64,000 nt of DNA from Saprospiraceae bacterium (GTDB lineage Bacteria; Bacteroidota; Bacteroidia; Chitinophagales; Saprospiraceae), in NCBI GenBank assembly GCA_041392805.1, contig JAWKLJ010000001.1, forward strand, positions 4,586,501-4,650,500, read 5' to 3'. Made by a program: the position numbers and the translations under genes. Under the pieces are notes generated by a model. It saw only the letters and a list, made by a program, of their open reading frames with translations, ran no database searches and was not told the origin of the DNA. Shown piece by piece: positions 1-10,260 of the stretch (its first letter is position 1; each line of letters starts with the position of its first letter).

Positions 1-1
1 A

Positions 2-1996
2 ATCCACACCGGAGATATCACTTTTAGTAAGGAAGAAGTTTATGGCGATGGATTAAATATTGCCTCTCGCATTGAATCAGCCTGTATTCCTGGCGGGATA
101 TTTATCTCAGAGAAAGTATATGATGACATCAAGAATCATGCTTCCTTAAGCGCGCTCAACGTAGGCACTTTTGAGTTCAAAAACATCAAGCAAGAAATAA
201 CCCTATTTGCGATTAATTCGGATGGATTGCCCGTACCCATAGATGAACAATTGTCCTATTTGAGTCAGAGCAGGGCCAAGTTAGTGACTGTTAAATCGGC
301 GATTGGGGCAGCCAGGCATACGCCTCGATCACTTGCTTTGAAATTTCGAGAGGGTGCGCTTTGGATGTTGACCATCTTGGCGCTTCTATTGATTGGGATG
401 AATTTTCTAAACCAAAAGGAGCCAGCGCTTGCTTACGCAGGACCATTAGACGGCCAAATTTCAATTGCTGTTTTGCCTTTTTCGAATTTTAGTGGAAATA
501 AAGAAGATGAATACTTTAGCGACGGAATTACCGAAGATATCCTTACCCTACTTTCGAGTATCAAGGATATCCGGGTGATTTCCAGGACCTCCGTCATGCA
601 ATATAAAAATACCAATAAGAGTATTCGTGAGATTGCTGCAGAGTTAAATACTTCTCACATTTTGGAAGGTAGTGTAAGAAGGGCGGATAATAAGGTTCGG
701 GTCGTAGCGCAATTAATCGATGCGGTGAGTGACGCCCACCTCTGGGCACAAACTTATGATCGGGAAATAACCGAGTTGTTTGAGATTCAAAGCAATGTGG
801 CTCAAGATATTGCCCTGGCCTTGGAAAAAGAGTTGAGCCCGCAAGAATGGGCCCATATCAATAAAAAACCAACGGCCAATCTAACGGCTTATGAGCATTA
901 CCTGAAGGGGCGAGAATACTATACGCAATACAACAAGGAAAGCAATGATATGGCCATTCAGCACTTCAAAGAAGCGCTCAATCACGATGACAAATTTGCG
1001 CTGGCCTATGCTGGCCTCGGAGATGCCATTAGCCAGAAAGCCAATTATGAACAAAAGCCTGTTTTACTGGATTCGGCCGCTATGATTAGCCAAAAAGCTA
1101 TCGTATTAGATAAAAATTGTTCGGAAGCCTACAAATCGCTCGGCTTAGCCTACCATTATAAAGGGGACGATGAAAAAGCGCTTGTTGCTTATCAAAGAGC
1201 AGTTGAAGAAAACCCCAACAATGACATGGCTATCTCCAATATTGCGCTAATTCATAGTGATCGGGGAGAATTGGTCGAAGGCCTCAAGTGGGCTAAAAAA
1301 GCTTTTGGGCTCAATCCCAAACAGCCGATGGCACTTAAGCGCCTTTCGGAGTTGACCACGGCGATAGGGATGGAGGAAGAATCAGAGGAACTACTCAAGG
1401 AAGGAATTGCCAATAACCCAGAATACATTGGCTTTTATCAAGACCTGTCTAATTTATACCTCCGACAAAATAAATTGGAGGAAGCAGAAAAAGTCGTTGA
1501 AAAGATAATGCTGCTTCAGCCCGAGGGCGTAGAGGGCCCACTCGCCATGGCCAATGTCCATTTCATGGAGCAAGATTTTGAGAAAGCGCACAGCTATTTT
1601 AAAAAAGCCCAAAAACAAGAGGGGACAAAATTTAAAGGCAAAAAAGATTGGGAGCTTGAACTTGGCTTAGCTTTAACAGAATTAAAAATGCACCCTGGGC
1701 CCGAAAAAAAGAAGGCGCTTCAAGAAATGGTTTTTGAATGGAAACAGGAAATGGGGGAACACCCTCATCCCCGAAAACTCTTTTTATTAAGTGTGTTGCA
1801 AGCCTCTCTCGGCGAAGATGATGACGCCTTGAAAACCCTCCAGGATGCCTTCGATCACAATTTTATGGATGTTAGCATGATCGTGAATAATCCCGCTTTT
1901 GACAAACTGAAACACGAAGAACAATTCCACCAGCTTTCAGAAAAAATACGCCAAAAAGTGGAAGACATGAAGAAAGAAGTGCAGGCTATTCAGTAG
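2..1996 (+). CDS. Class III adenylate/guanylate cyclase with TolB-like and TPR domains (5' truncated)
   Basis: The frame is open from base 2, so the gene starts left of the window; 664 residues are visible. The first ~75 residues carry the end of a class III nucleotide cyclase domain (HTGDI, then YGDGLNIASRIES). A membrane segment follows at visible residues ~120-136. Next comes a TolB/FlgO-like domain (~153-280; IAVLPFSNFSG, FSDGITEDI, LEGSVRR), then about eight TPR units to the end. This order is known from membrane-anchored bacterial cyclases; the TolB-like part usually lies on the far side of the membrane. It would make cAMP or cGMP in response to an unknown signal. The catalytic metal-binding aspartates lie outside the window, so activity cannot be judged. 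Its last 7 bases overlap the convergent amidase gene. Confidence 0.88.
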   Translation: MHTGDITFSKEEVYGDGLNIASRIESACIPGGIFISEKVYDDIKNHASLSALNVGTFEFKNIKQEITLFAINSDGLPVPIDEQLSYLSQSRAKLVTVKSAIGAARHTPRSLALKFREGALWMLTILALLLIGMNFLNQKEPALAYAGPLDGQISIAVLPFSNFSGNKEDEYFSDGITEDILTLLSSIKDIRVISRTSVMQYKNTNKSIREIAAELNTSHILEGSVRRADNKVRVVAQLIDAVSDAHLWAQTYDREITELFEIQSNVAQDIALALEKELSPQEWAHINKKPTANLTAYEHYLKGREYYTQYNKESNDMAIQHFKEALNHDDKFALAYAGLGDAISQKANYEQKPVLLDSAAMISQKAIVLDKNCSEAYKSLGLAYHYKGDDEKALVAYQRAVEENPNNDMAISNIALIHSDRGELVEGLKWAKKAFGLNPKQPMALKRLSELTTAIGMEEESEELLKEGIANNPEYIGFYQDLSNLYLRQNKLEEAEKVVEKIMLLQPEGVEGPLAMANVHFMEQDFEKAHSYFKKAQKQEGTKFKGKKDWELELGLALTELKMHPGPEKKKALQEMVFEWKQEMGEHPHPRKLFLLSVLQASLGEDDDALKTLQDAFDHNFMDVSMIVNNPAFDKLKHEEQFHQLSEKIRQKVEDMKKEVQAIQ

Positions 1997-3636
1997 TATC
2001 CTTCAGGCAATGCCCTACACTTCGTTGCTTGCTCAAACGCATATCCCATTTTCAAAAGTTTATCCTCCTCGAACGGCCTGCCTATAAAAGTCATTCCCAT
2101 AGGCTGTCCTGTTTTCTGGTAGCCCATAGGCACCGTAAGGCAGGGGTATTTTGCCGCTGCTGCAAAGCCGGCACCACGGTTGTTAATGGATAAAATCGCG
2201 TCCAATTGGTGAGCCACCATCGGTTTTTCAAAATAGCTTACGCCAGCTTCATGCAAACTTGTTTTCAACTGGGCAAAGTCTTCGGGACTCATATCTTCTG
2301 ACAGGATTCCCTCAAAACGAGCTTGCCCATATGGAATTCTTGTCAAGGTATCCGCTTTATTATAGGCTACGATTTCGGAGACGGAACGGAGTGTGATTTC
2401 TTTAGCTGCATAGTCCTTTAGATAATTTGCCAGATCAGTTTTCATGTCAAGACTGAGTAGCTTGCCGAAACCTTCGAAAGCCACCTGTTCGGGTTCAAAT
2501 TCAATGGCGATTCCACCCTGTGCTTTTATCTTTTCTATATTCAGTACATACATCGAATCGCTTAAAAACTGCTTATTGACACCAAATCGCAGTCCTTTCA
2601 GGCTACCGGTATTTACTGCTTCCCAATATTTTTTATCCTTTGGGTTGTCTTTTGTTGCCACGTCGGCGCTGTCCTCACCGCTCATGGCTGAGAGCAGGAT
2701 GGCATTGTCGATCACATTTCGAGTCATTGGGCCGGGGGTGTCCAAGGTGCTTGAGATAGGGACTATGCCTCTTCGGCTCAATAGGCCGACCGTAGGCTTA
2801 AGTCCGACCAGAGAATTTGCGCTCGATGGCGAAAGGATGGATCCTGAGGTCTCTGTTCCTACGGCCGCTGCCGCATAATTGGCGGCAATGGTTGCACCGC
2901 TTCCGGAACTGGACCCACCTGTGTCAAATATTTTCCGACCATACGGGTTTAGGGTTTGACCACCCATTGCACTATAACCATTGGGGCAACCCAGACAAAG
3001 AAAATTGGCCCATTCACTGAGGTTCGTCTTCCCAAGGATGATGCCTCCTTTTTCTTTGATTCTTTCTACAATAAAGGCATCTGAGGTCTTGTTGTTTTGT
3101 AGCACATGCGTCCCCGCCGTGGTCGGTAGTCCTTCAAAATTAACATTGTCTTTCAAAAGGATAGGCATGCCATAAATGGGATGGTCATTGGCTGATTTGT
3201 TTTTATCTCTCATCCTGGCTTCCTTGACAGCCTCCGGATTGATAGCAATGATGGCATGAAGAGCGGTATTCCTGTCATTTTCATACTTGACAATCCGATA
3301 CAAATACCATTGTGTGAGCGTTTCGTAGGACAAGTCGCCAGCCCGGATATGTGCCTGGAGGGTGGGGATATCCTGTTCCAGGATGAATGGTTTTAGTCGT
3401 TGGTAATCTTCCTCAGAGAAATAGGCGATTTGACCGGCTACATTCTTCCAAATATCATTTTTATCCAGGATTCTGGACTGGATGAGTTTGTACTGCATTC
3501 TTTGGGAGGGGTGATCGGCGTTTTTAGCCAGTTCTTCGGTTTCGTCGTAGGGAACCCAAGGTGCGATCAGGGTCTTTTGTGTTGGTTTGCAAGCAAATAC
3601 AAAGCATAAGAGGAGGAAGATCAGTCCGTTTTTCAT
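1990..3636 (-). CDS. Amidase-signature family hydrolase, secreted lipoprotein
   Basis: The protein has 548 residues. It starts with a hydrophobic signal ending in FACK, a lipobox-like cysteine at residue 16, so it is probably a periplasmic or outer-membrane lipoprotein. The amidase signature triad is visible: Lys162 in PILLKDN, the cis-serine near Ser242 in GGSSSGSG, and the nucleophile near Ser266 in GTETSGSILSP. The 24-residue spacing of the serines matches that known for FAAH and GatA. It lacks gatB/gatC neighbours and is exported, so it is not the tRNA amidotransferase subunit; it more likely hydrolyses an exogenous amide or peptide amide. The substrate is unknown. The gene ends by overlapping the convergent cyclase gene by 7 bases and has its own upstream region at 3637-3996. 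Confidence 0.9.
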   Translation of the reverse strand: MKNGLIFLLLCFVFACKPTQKTLIAPWVPYDETEELAKNADHPSQRMQYKLIQSRILDKNDIWKNVAGQIAYFSEEDYQRLKPFILEQDIPTLQAHIRAGDLSYETLTQWYLYRIVKYENDRNTALHAIIAINPEAVKEARMRDKNKSANDHPIYGMPILLKDNVNFEGLPTTAGTHVLQNNKTSDAFIVERIKEKGGIILGKTNLSEWANFLCLGCPNGYSAMGGQTLNPYGRKIFDTGGSSSGSGATIAANYAAAAVGTETSGSILSPSSANSLVGLKPTVGLLSRRGIVPISSTLDTPGPMTRNVIDNAILLSAMSGEDSADVATKDNPKDKKYWEAVNTGSLKGLRFGVNKQFLSDSMYVLNIEKIKAQGGIAIEFEPEQVAFEGFGKLLSLDMKTDLANYLKDYAAKEITLRSVSEIVAYNKADTLTRIPYGQARFEGILSEDMSPEDFAQLKTSLHEAGVSYFEKPMVAHQLDAILSINNRGAGFAAAAKYPCLTVPMGYQKTGQPMGMTFIGRPFEEDKLLKMGYAFEQATKCRALPEGYY

Positions 3637-3702
3637 GTAATATGCGTTTTTTTTTGGCTAGTCATCCCTAAATTTAGTGCTTTCTACCCGAAAAAATGCC
3701 TC

Positions 3703-3751
3703 AGACATCAGAAGTTTCGCAAAGTATCTTCTGGGGCAATTTCTGATGTCT
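3703..3751. repeat. Inverted repeat, 11-bp arms
   Basis: The arm AGACATCAGAA at 3703-3713 is exactly reverse-complemented at 3741-3751, with a 27-base loop. It is not followed by a T run, so it is not an obvious intrinsic terminator. It may be an operator or a small palindromic repeat of unknown role. Confidence 0.55.
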
Positions 3752-3870
3752 TGCTAAGCCTTATTGGGAAGTAGGACTACCACTACCTCCGGTAGTTTAA
3801 AAGCCGGACAGCGGAAAGGCTCAGGAGCGCAATTTCCCCCTTTCCCCTTTCCGACTTCCGACTTCCCCTT

Positions 3871-3916
3871 ACCAGTCTGGAAAACGAAAGGTTACCCAAA
3901 GCGTCAAAAGTCCAAT
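3871..3916 (+). repeat. Dispersed 46-bp motif, copy A
   Basis: This stretch (CTGGAAAAC then GGTTACC then AAAGCGTCAAAAGTCCAAT) recurs with few changes at 58752-58797 and in shorter, diverged form at 13693-13733. All three lie on the plus strand in intergenic DNA 80-270 bases upstream of a plus-strand start codon. Copies A and B also share a nearby TTTTAAAC/ACCGGAGGT-type palindrome. Its role is unknown: a shared upstream control region or the relic of a repeat element. Confidence 0.6.
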
Positions 3917-3996
3917 TTTTTACAACACTATTTTTTGAAACAATCCCCACTTTTGCAGATAAAGTTTTACTTTTAAAAGAAACTAAGTTTGAATAA

Positions 3997-6900
3997 ATGA
4001 ATCTCATGATCCGATACCTTGGCTTGGGCTGCCTGGGTCTACTGTGTGCCCTTCTTGCGTGCCATGATACAGTGGTTTCGAATGAGTTGGGCGATAACCG
4101 ACAACTCCCCGATCAGGTAGACTATAATTTTCACATCCGTCCGATCTTCTCCGATCGCTGTTTTGCTTGTCACGGCTTTGATGAGAAGGCGCGCAAGGCC
4201 GAACTCCGTCTGGATGATCCTGAATTCGCCTATAAATTACTGGACAATGGACGCCAGGTTATTTTTCCTGGTAAAATCAAAGAAAGTGAGGTGTGGCATC
4301 GGATTCATAGTGAAGATGCGGAAGTGATGATGCCACCACCTGAGAGCAACCTGGCACTGACGGAATACGAAAAAGCATTGATCACCAAATGGATCAGGCA
4401 GGGGGCGGAGTACAAAAAGCACTGGGCCTTTATCCCGCCCCAAAAACAGGAACTGGCAAAGGTTAAAGAGGCGGAATGGGCCGCCAATGAGATCGATTAT
4501 TTTGTCCTCCAGGGCCTTGAAGGTACTGGCCTTTCACACGCCGAGCCCGAAAGTAAAGGGAAGCTGTTGCGCCGCCTGAGTTTTGACCTCACCGGCTTGC
4601 CTCCCAGTGCTGCAGATTTAGCTGACTTTCTTGCCGACGATTCGCCTAATGCCTATGAAAAACAAGTAGATCGCCTACTGGCCTCTACTGCCTATGGCGA
4701 ACGCATGGCCAGCACTTGGTTGGAGGCGGCCCGTTATGCCGATTCGCATGGTTACCAGGATGATCGCCCTCGCACCATCTGGCCCTGGCGCGACTGGGTG
4801 ATTAACGCGTTTAACCAAAATCTTTCTTATAAAGACTTCATCACCTGGCAACTCGCAGGGGACTTATTGCCCAATGCAACCTACGAACAAAAGTTAGCGA
4901 CGGCCTTTAATCGCAACCACGGGATTACCCAGGAGGGAGGCGTAGTCAATGAAGAATACATAACGGAATATGTGGCCGACCGCACCAATACGGTGGCAAC
5001 GGCTTTTATGGGACTGACCATGCAGTGTGCCCGTTGCCATGACCATAAATATGACCCCATTTCTCAAAAGGATTATTACGAAATGTTTGCCTTTTTTAAT
5101 GGAATAGATGAAAAGGGGCAAATCAATTATTTTGACCAGGCTCCGGCGCCTAATATGCCCGTAGAGGATGCCAAATTGGAAGCGACCATTGCCTGGCTGG
5201 ACTCCCTTCGATCCGTCAAAGAAGCGGAACTGCTAGCGCTGGAAGCCAAACCTTCCGACGCTTTTTCAGGATGGCTGAAAGAAACCTATCCCACGATTGA
5301 TAAGTCTGCACAACTGGATGTCGGCTTGCTGGCGCATTTTAAACTGGATGTTTTTGAAAACCTGGAAACGCCAAATGAAGTAAAGGATGGCTTGTTGGGT
5401 AAAGTGAATGTGAAGATTATCAATGAGTTGGTTGTGCCAACTATGGGAGAGGGAAAAATGGGCCGAGCTATGCAGTTTGACGGCAAAAACTACCTCAGCT
5501 TGGGCGACGTCGGTGATTTTGAGGAATCTAATCGTTTTTCCTTTGGCGCTTGGGTAAAACCAATGGTGAAACCAGAGAAACTAGTTGGCTTGTTGGGCCG
5601 CCGAAATGGAGAACAGCGAAGAGGGGGCTACGAATTGGTGATGAACCCCAAAGGGCAATTGCTTGGTTCATTGGTACACAACCAGGGGGCGGAAAAAATA
5701 GTCGTGCAAACGAAAAAAGCCATTCCACTCAAAGCATGGACCCACGTTTTTATGACTTATAATGGCAGCGGAAAAGCAGCTGGCATCCAATTGTATATCA
5801 ATGGAGAAAGACAAGCACTGGACGTTTTATCTGACGAACTCAATCGGCAAAGCATCCTCAACGGCAATGATTTTCTGGTGGGGAACTGGACACCCCGGCG
5901 CGCCAACAGCGGCCAATACGAGGGATTTTCCGAAGGCTTCATCGATGAAGTCCGCATTTACAATAGGACCCTCAGCGCACCAGAGGTCAGTACCTTAGTG
6001 GGCTTCGAGGCTCGGTACGATTACCCATTGGTCCTATCAGATGCCCGAAAACACCAGGAGGTTTACCAATTCTACCTCCAATCTTTCGCGCCTGAATACC
6101 AATCTCAAAAAGCGATATTGGACAGCTTGCGTGCCATCTACCTGGAGGTGCCCAATGTGATGATCATGGAGGAAATGGAAACCCCTCGACCGACTTTTGT
6201 TCTCAACCGAGGCGCCTATGATGCGCCAGGAGAGCAAGTGCAAGCCAATACGCCAGCCCGCATCCTGCCCTTCCCCGACGAATACCCCCGTAACCGACTG
6301 GGATTGGCGCAATGGCTCACCCATCCGGATCATCCGCTAACGGCCCGCATCGCGATCAATCGCTTTTGGCAGCTGTTTTTTGGACAGGGCCTGGTGAAAA
6401 CGCCCGAAGATTTTGGCAACCAGGGAGACCTCCCGTCTCATCCGGCTTTGCTCGATTGGCTAGCTGTTACGTTTATGGAGGAAAATTGGGATGTGAAAAC
6501 CATGCTCAAACGAATTGCCTTATCAGCGACCTATCAACAGGCGGCGCGCATCACCAAAGAAAAACAGCGGATTGACCCCAGCAATGTGCTGCTGTCTCGT
6601 GGCCCCTACCAGCGGCTCAGTGCAGAGATGTTGCGGGACCAGGCCCTTGCGGCCAGCGGATTACTGAATGATAAAGTAGGCGGGAAATGGGTGAAACCCT
6701 ACCAGCCGCCAGGCATCTGGAAAGAACTGGCTAATCAAATCGGGGAAAACAAATATCGGCCCAGTAAAGGCAAAGACCTCTATCGGCGTAGTTTGTATTC
6801 CTATTGGAAAAGGACGATTCCTCCGCCCGTCATGCTGACCTTTGATGCTTCGGAACGGGCGGTTTGTGTGCTCAAACGGCAAAGTACCAGTACGCCGCTT

Positions 6901-7239
6901 CAGGCACTGATTTTACTCAATGATCCTCAGTTCATCGAGGCGTCGAGGGCGATGGCCCAATCGGTCATGCAGGCCCAAGAGGGCGAGGCAGCAGATTGGA
7001 TCAAGGAGGTTTTCCTCCGATTGACCTCCCGCCACCCCCAACCCGCAGAGTTGGACAACCTGATGGAACTCTTTGCCGCCGAACGGGACCATTACGAGCA
7101 ACAGCCGGACGCCGCCACCGCGCTCCTATCGGTAGGGAGTGCGCCACAAGCCACGCGTATATCGGTGCCGGATGTAGCGGCACTAACGGTGGTCACCAAT
7201 GTTATTGTAAACCTGGATGAAGCAAAAATGAAATCATAA
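3997..7239 (+). CDS. Planctomycete-type cytochrome c / DUF1549-LamG-DUF1553 lipoprotein
   Basis: The protein has 1080 residues with a lipoprotein signal (LLACHD, Cys22). The order is: PSCyt1-type cytochrome domain with CFACH (Cys55, Cys58, His59); DUF1549/PSCyt2 (~155-375) containing a second CxxCH, CARCH, at residues 344-348; a LamG/concanavalin-like domain (~440-670); and DUF1553/PSD1 (~765-1040). The family is abundant in Planctomycetes and also found in Bacteroidota. It is thought to be an extracytoplasmic haem protein, but the reaction is not established. The downstream DUF1501 gene begins one base after this stop codon, the usual partner arrangement, so the two are surely cotranscribed. 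The LamG insert suggests carbohydrate or surface binding; this is inference. Confidence 0.92.
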   Translation: MNLMIRYLGLGCLGLLCALLACHDTVVSNELGDNRQLPDQVDYNFHIRPIFSDRCFACHGFDEKARKAELRLDDPEFAYKLLDNGRQVIFPGKIKESEVWHRIHSEDAEVMMPPPESNLALTEYEKALITKWIRQGAEYKKHWAFIPPQKQELAKVKEAEWAANEIDYFVLQGLEGTGLSHAEPESKGKLLRRLSFDLTGLPPSAADLADFLADDSPNAYEKQVDRLLASTAYGERMASTWLEAARYADSHGYQDDRPRTIWPWRDWVINAFNQNLSYKDFITWQLAGDLLPNATYEQKLATAFNRNHGITQEGGVVNEEYITEYVADRTNTVATAFMGLTMQCARCHDHKYDPISQKDYYEMFAFFNGIDEKGQINYFDQAPAPNMPVEDAKLEATIAWLDSLRSVKEAELLALEAKPSDAFSGWLKETYPTIDKSAQLDVGLLAHFKLDVFENLETPNEVKDGLLGKVNVKIINELVVPTMGEGKMGRAMQFDGKNYLSLGDVGDFEESNRFSFGAWVKPMVKPEKLVGLLGRRNGEQRRGGYELVMNPKGQLLGSLVHNQGAEKIVVQTKKAIPLKAWTHVFMTYNGSGKAAGIQLYINGERQALDVLSDELNRQSILNGNDFLVGNWTPRRANSGQYEGFSEGFIDEVRIYNRTLSAPEVSTLVGFEARYDYPLVLSDARKHQEVYQFYLQSFAPEYQSQKAILDSLRAIYLEVPNVMIMEEMETPRPTFVLNRGAYDAPGEQVQANTPARILPFPDEYPRNRLGLAQWLTHPDHPLTARIAINRFWQLFFGQGLVKTPEDFGNQGDLPSHPALLDWLAVTFMEENWDVKTMLKRIALSATYQQAARITKEKQRIDPSNVLLSRGPYQRLSAEMLRDQALAASGLLNDKVGGKWVKPYQPPGIWKELANQIGENKYRPSKGKDLYRRSLYSYWKRTIPPPVMLTFDASERAVCVLKRQSTSTPLQALILLNDPQFIEASRAMAQSVMQAQEGEAADWIKEVFLRLTSRHPQPAELDNLMELFAAERDHYEQQPDAATALLSVGSAPQATRISVPDVAALTVVTNVIVNLDEAKMKS

Positions 7240-7240
7240 G

Positions 7241-8725
7241 ATGGCTAAGCGAAAAAACATCATTTCCTATAATGAAGTAGAACATCAGGCGGCCCTCCAC
7301 ATCAATCGTCGCCATTTCTTGTCCAAGATAGGCATGGGCATTGGCGGTGCGGCGCTGACTTCGCTGCTGCCAGGCTGTGGCCAGGGCGCCTCTCCCTTGA
7401 CAGGGCTGACGAATAGCCTCCTGGGGCAGCCTCATCTGGCGCCCAAGGCAAAGCGGGTCATTTACCTGTTCCAAAGTGGCAGCCCTTCCCAAATAGACCT
7501 GTTTGATTACAAGCCGCGCATGCAGGAGTTACATGGCCAGCAGCTCCCGGATTCCATCCGCAATGGCCAACGGTTGACGGGGATGACGGCCAATCAGACC
7601 TCTTTTCCCTTGGCTTCTTCTTTTTTTGATTTTAAACAGCATGGGCAAAGTGGCGCCTGGGTGAGTGAGTTGATGCCCCACACGGCCAAAATAGCCGATG
7701 AACTTTGTTTTATCAAATCCATGCACACCGAAGCCATCAACCATGACCCGGCCATCACCTTTTTTCAGACGGGCTCCCAACAGCCAGGACGGCCCAGCAT
7801 TGGCTCCTGGTTATCCTATGGTTTGGGTAGTGATAATGAGAATTTGCCCACTTTTATCGTCTTGTTGTCGCGTGGACTGATCCGGCCGCAGCCCATCTAT
7901 TCGCGTTTGTGGGGGAATGGCTTTTTGGCCTCCATGCACCAGGGCGTGCAGCTCCGGTCGGGCAAAGATCCCGTTTTGTATATCAACAATCCGCCCGGCA
8001 TTGGTTCCGACAACCGGCGTAGTGCCTTGGATCACCTGGCCGAGTTGAACAGCATGCGACAAGCCGAGTTTGGTGACCCAGAGGTGTCGTCCCGCATCGC
8101 CCAATACGAAATGGCTTACCGCATGCAAACCTCCGTGCCCGAGATCACCGACCTCTCGGATGAACCCGATGAAGTCTTCGATCTCTACGGTCCCGATGCC
8201 CGCCGCCCGGGCACCTTTGCCGCCAATTGCCTGCTCGCCCGCCGCCTGGCCGAGCGCGATGTGAAATTCATCCAATTGTATCATATGGGATGGGACCACC
8301 ATGTCGATTTACCAAAAGATATTACCTCCCAATCCAAAGATACCGATCAAGCCAGCGCTGCCCTGGTCCAGGACCTCAAAAGGCGCGGTTTGCTAGAAGA
8401 CACCCTCGTCGTCTGGGGCGGCGAATTTGGCCGAACCATCTATAGCCAAGGCAAATTGACCATGGATAATTACGGTCGGGATCACCATCCCCGCTGCTTC
8501 ACGATCTGGATGGCCGGTGGCGGCGTAAAACCGGGCATCACCTACGGTGAGACGGATGATTTCAGCTACAACATCGTCAGAGATCCCGTACATGTCCACG
8601 ATTTCCAGGCCACCCTCCTCCACCTGATGGGCATCGACCATGAGAAACTGACCTTCAAGCACCAGGGGCGCCGCTATCGCTTGACGGATGTGCACGGGGA
8701 GGTGGTGAAGGGGATTTTGGCGTAG
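7241..8725 (+). CDS. DUF1501 family protein, Tat-exported
   Basis: The protein has 494 residues. The N-terminus carries a twin-arginine motif (RRHFL, Arg23-Arg24), then a hydrophobic stretch and LLPGC, which suggests Tat export with a possible lipid anchor at Cys46. The body matches DUF1501, a sulfatase/alkaline-phosphatase-like fold: RVIYLFQSGSPSQIDLFD near the start, EAINHDPA in the middle, WGGEFGRT and DHHPRCFTIWMAGGG toward the C-terminus. Families of this type are usually encoded next to DUF1549/DUF1553 cytochrome proteins, as here. Start chosen at 7241, one base after the upstream stop codon, which implies translational coupling. The substrate is unknown. Confidence 0.93.
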   Translation: MAKRKNIISYNEVEHQAALHINRRHFLSKIGMGIGGAALTSLLPGCGQGASPLTGLTNSLLGQPHLAPKAKRVIYLFQSGSPSQIDLFDYKPRMQELHGQQLPDSIRNGQRLTGMTANQTSFPLASSFFDFKQHGQSGAWVSELMPHTAKIADELCFIKSMHTEAINHDPAITFFQTGSQQPGRPSIGSWLSYGLGSDNENLPTFIVLLSRGLIRPQPIYSRLWGNGFLASMHQGVQLRSGKDPVLYINNPPGIGSDNRRSALDHLAELNSMRQAEFGDPEVSSRIAQYEMAYRMQTSVPEITDLSDEPDEVFDLYGPDARRPGTFAANCLLARRLAERDVKFIQLYHMGWDHHVDLPKDITSQSKDTDQASAALVQDLKRRGLLEDTLVVWGGEFGRTIYSQGKLTMDNYGRDHHPRCFTIWMAGGGVKPGITYGETDDFSYNIVRDPVHVHDFQATLLHLMGIDHEKLTFKHQGRRYRLTDVHGEVVKGILA

Positions 8726-8817
8726 AGACCCTATGTTTGAGGTTGCCAGGTTAATATTTCGCCGTCGTTGCAAATGACGACTAGTGAGGCTATTTAAGGC
8801 AAGATCATAGGTTATTT

Positions 8818-10182
8818 TCACTGCCCCAAATACTGCAACAACCGCTCATTTTGCGCATGGGGCAAGAAAGTATCAAATTCCAAAAAATAGCCCTCTGGGT
8901 CATAGCCCACAAAAGCGCGGTACTTGGCCTCCGGGCCTTCTTCCACCTGTGTTGAGCGAAGCGCAAAAGATTGTTTAGTTTTCACATAATCAAACCATGC
9001 TTCGACTTCTTTGATGAAAAAGGAGAGCGTGACGGCTTTTTCTTCCGTAAAGGCATGCATGCCTCTTCGTTCATCTACCAAACCAATGAAACCCGTATCG
9101 GTAAGCTTATAGATTTTTGCCCAGCCCTGATCGACTATGAGTTCGAGGCCCAGGGTTTCTTCATAGAATCCTTGCATGGCCAGGACATCCTTGTAATAGA
9201 GCCAGGTAATACTGCCATTAAAACCCAAACCTGCCGGGACATTGGTTGCTGTTTTTTGAGCGAACAGCGTTTCATTTTTAGCCAGGATAGGAAGGAATCT
9301 TTCATTCTCTGGATGCTGTTTAAAGGTTTCAAACTCAAGTAAATAGCCCTCGGGATCAATGGCCACAAAGCCATCGTGGGCACTGCCCGGTTTGGATTTA
9401 TAGTCGTATTTGATAGGCACTTGCTGGGCTTTAAGATAGGCATACCAGTCGGCCAATTGTTCGGTTAGCAAGGCGAGGGCGACCGTCTTAGGTTCTTGGG
9501 CATTGTGCATGCCTTTGTCGGCATCGACCAGGATGAGATAGGAGCTCGCGGCGACCCGAAAGATGGTAGCCATGCCATAGTCTGCCAGCATTTCAAGCCC
9601 TAGGGTATTGGCGTAAAAGTTGGTGGCGCGTTCCAGGTCTTGGTAATAAAGAAAGACATTGCTGGCCTGGATGCCAAAATCGCTTAGGGTGCGAAAGCTC
9701 GTGTTCTGGGCCAATAATTCATTGATTCGATGGGGCGGATAGCTGAGGAGGCGGCCAAATCGGCGTGCGATGGCTTCGCGCGCCTTGCCTTCATATTGGC
9801 CCGCTGCGATCAATGCCTGCTGGTCTGCTTTGAGCTGGAGGTAGGCCTCTTTGGTATGGCCTTTGTAGATCAGGAGGACTTCTTTGTCTTGGGCAACCGT
9901 TGCGGGAAAAAGATCGGTGACTAACAAGTCGGGTTCTCGGAAAAGTTCCACACCATTTCTTTTAGCTATTTTTTCAGCTGCTGGAAAAAGGGCCTCCATT
10001 TCGGCACTAGGCAAAGGTTCGCTCAGGGCCAGCTGTTTGGTGCCAGCGTTTACCAGCTCACTAAAGCCGCCGATGACGCCCAGTTGGTAGGACTGATGAT
10101 CGACGGATGAGGGCGTTGTTTGCTGGCAGCCCAAACAAGCCATAAGTGCACATATCTGAAGTGGAAAACGTAATTTTGTCAT
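8818..10182 (-). CDS. Lipoprotein with two VOC (glyoxalase-like) domains
   Basis: I prefer the ATG at 10182, which gives MTKLRFPLQICALMACLGC, a good lipoprotein signal; the frame extends 11 codons further to 10215 without a better signal. The 454-residue product has an N-terminal region of ~150 residues without a recognised domain. Two vicinal-oxygen-chelate modules follow at ~160-285 and ~310-445, each with the pattern YYxDLxxATNFYxNTLGLE / DxGxAxIxR and ending in DPEGYxLEFxTF. The two modules are similar, so they arose by duplication. VOC proteins include glyoxalases, dioxygenases and resistance proteins; no assignment to a reaction is possible. It runs opposite to its neighbours. Confidence 0.85.
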   Translation of the reverse strand: MTKLRFPLQICALMACLGCQQTTPSSVDHQSYQLGVIGGFSELVNAGTKQLALSEPLPSAEMEALFPAAEKIAKRNGVELFREPDLLVTDLFPATVAQDKEVLLIYKGHTKEAYLQLKADQQALIAAGQYEGKAREAIARRFGRLLSYPPHRINELLAQNTSFRTLSDFGIQASNVFLYYQDLERATNFYANTLGLEMLADYGMATIFRVAASSYLILVDADKGMHNAQEPKTVALALLTEQLADWYAYLKAQQVPIKYDYKSKPGSAHDGFVAIDPEGYLLEFETFKQHPENERFLPILAKNETLFAQKTATNVPAGLGFNGSITWLYYKDVLAMQGFYEETLGLELIVDQGWAKIYKLTDTGFIGLVDERRGMHAFTEEKAVTLSFFIKEVEAWFDYVKTKQSFALRSTQVEEGPEAKYRAFVGYDPEGYFLEFDTFLPHAQNERLLQYLGQ

Positions 10183-10260
10183 AATGGATAGCATTGTTAA
10201 GGCCAAAATAAGCATATCTTGGACAAGATTTTATCGGTTTGAATAAGAACTTACTTTCAA

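Larger units (their letters stand above)
3637..3996. other. Intergenic region with a hairpin and dispersed repeats
   Basis: This 360-bp divergent spacer separates the amidase from the cytochrome c protein. It holds an 11-bp inverted repeat (3703-3713 with 3741-3751), a short palindromic motif around CTACCTCCGGTAG (near 3783-3796), a C/T-rich stretch with repeated CCGACTTC, and the dispersed motif at 3871-3916. No credible gene is seen. I could not identify a clear TAnnTTTG promoter for either gene. Confidence 0.6.
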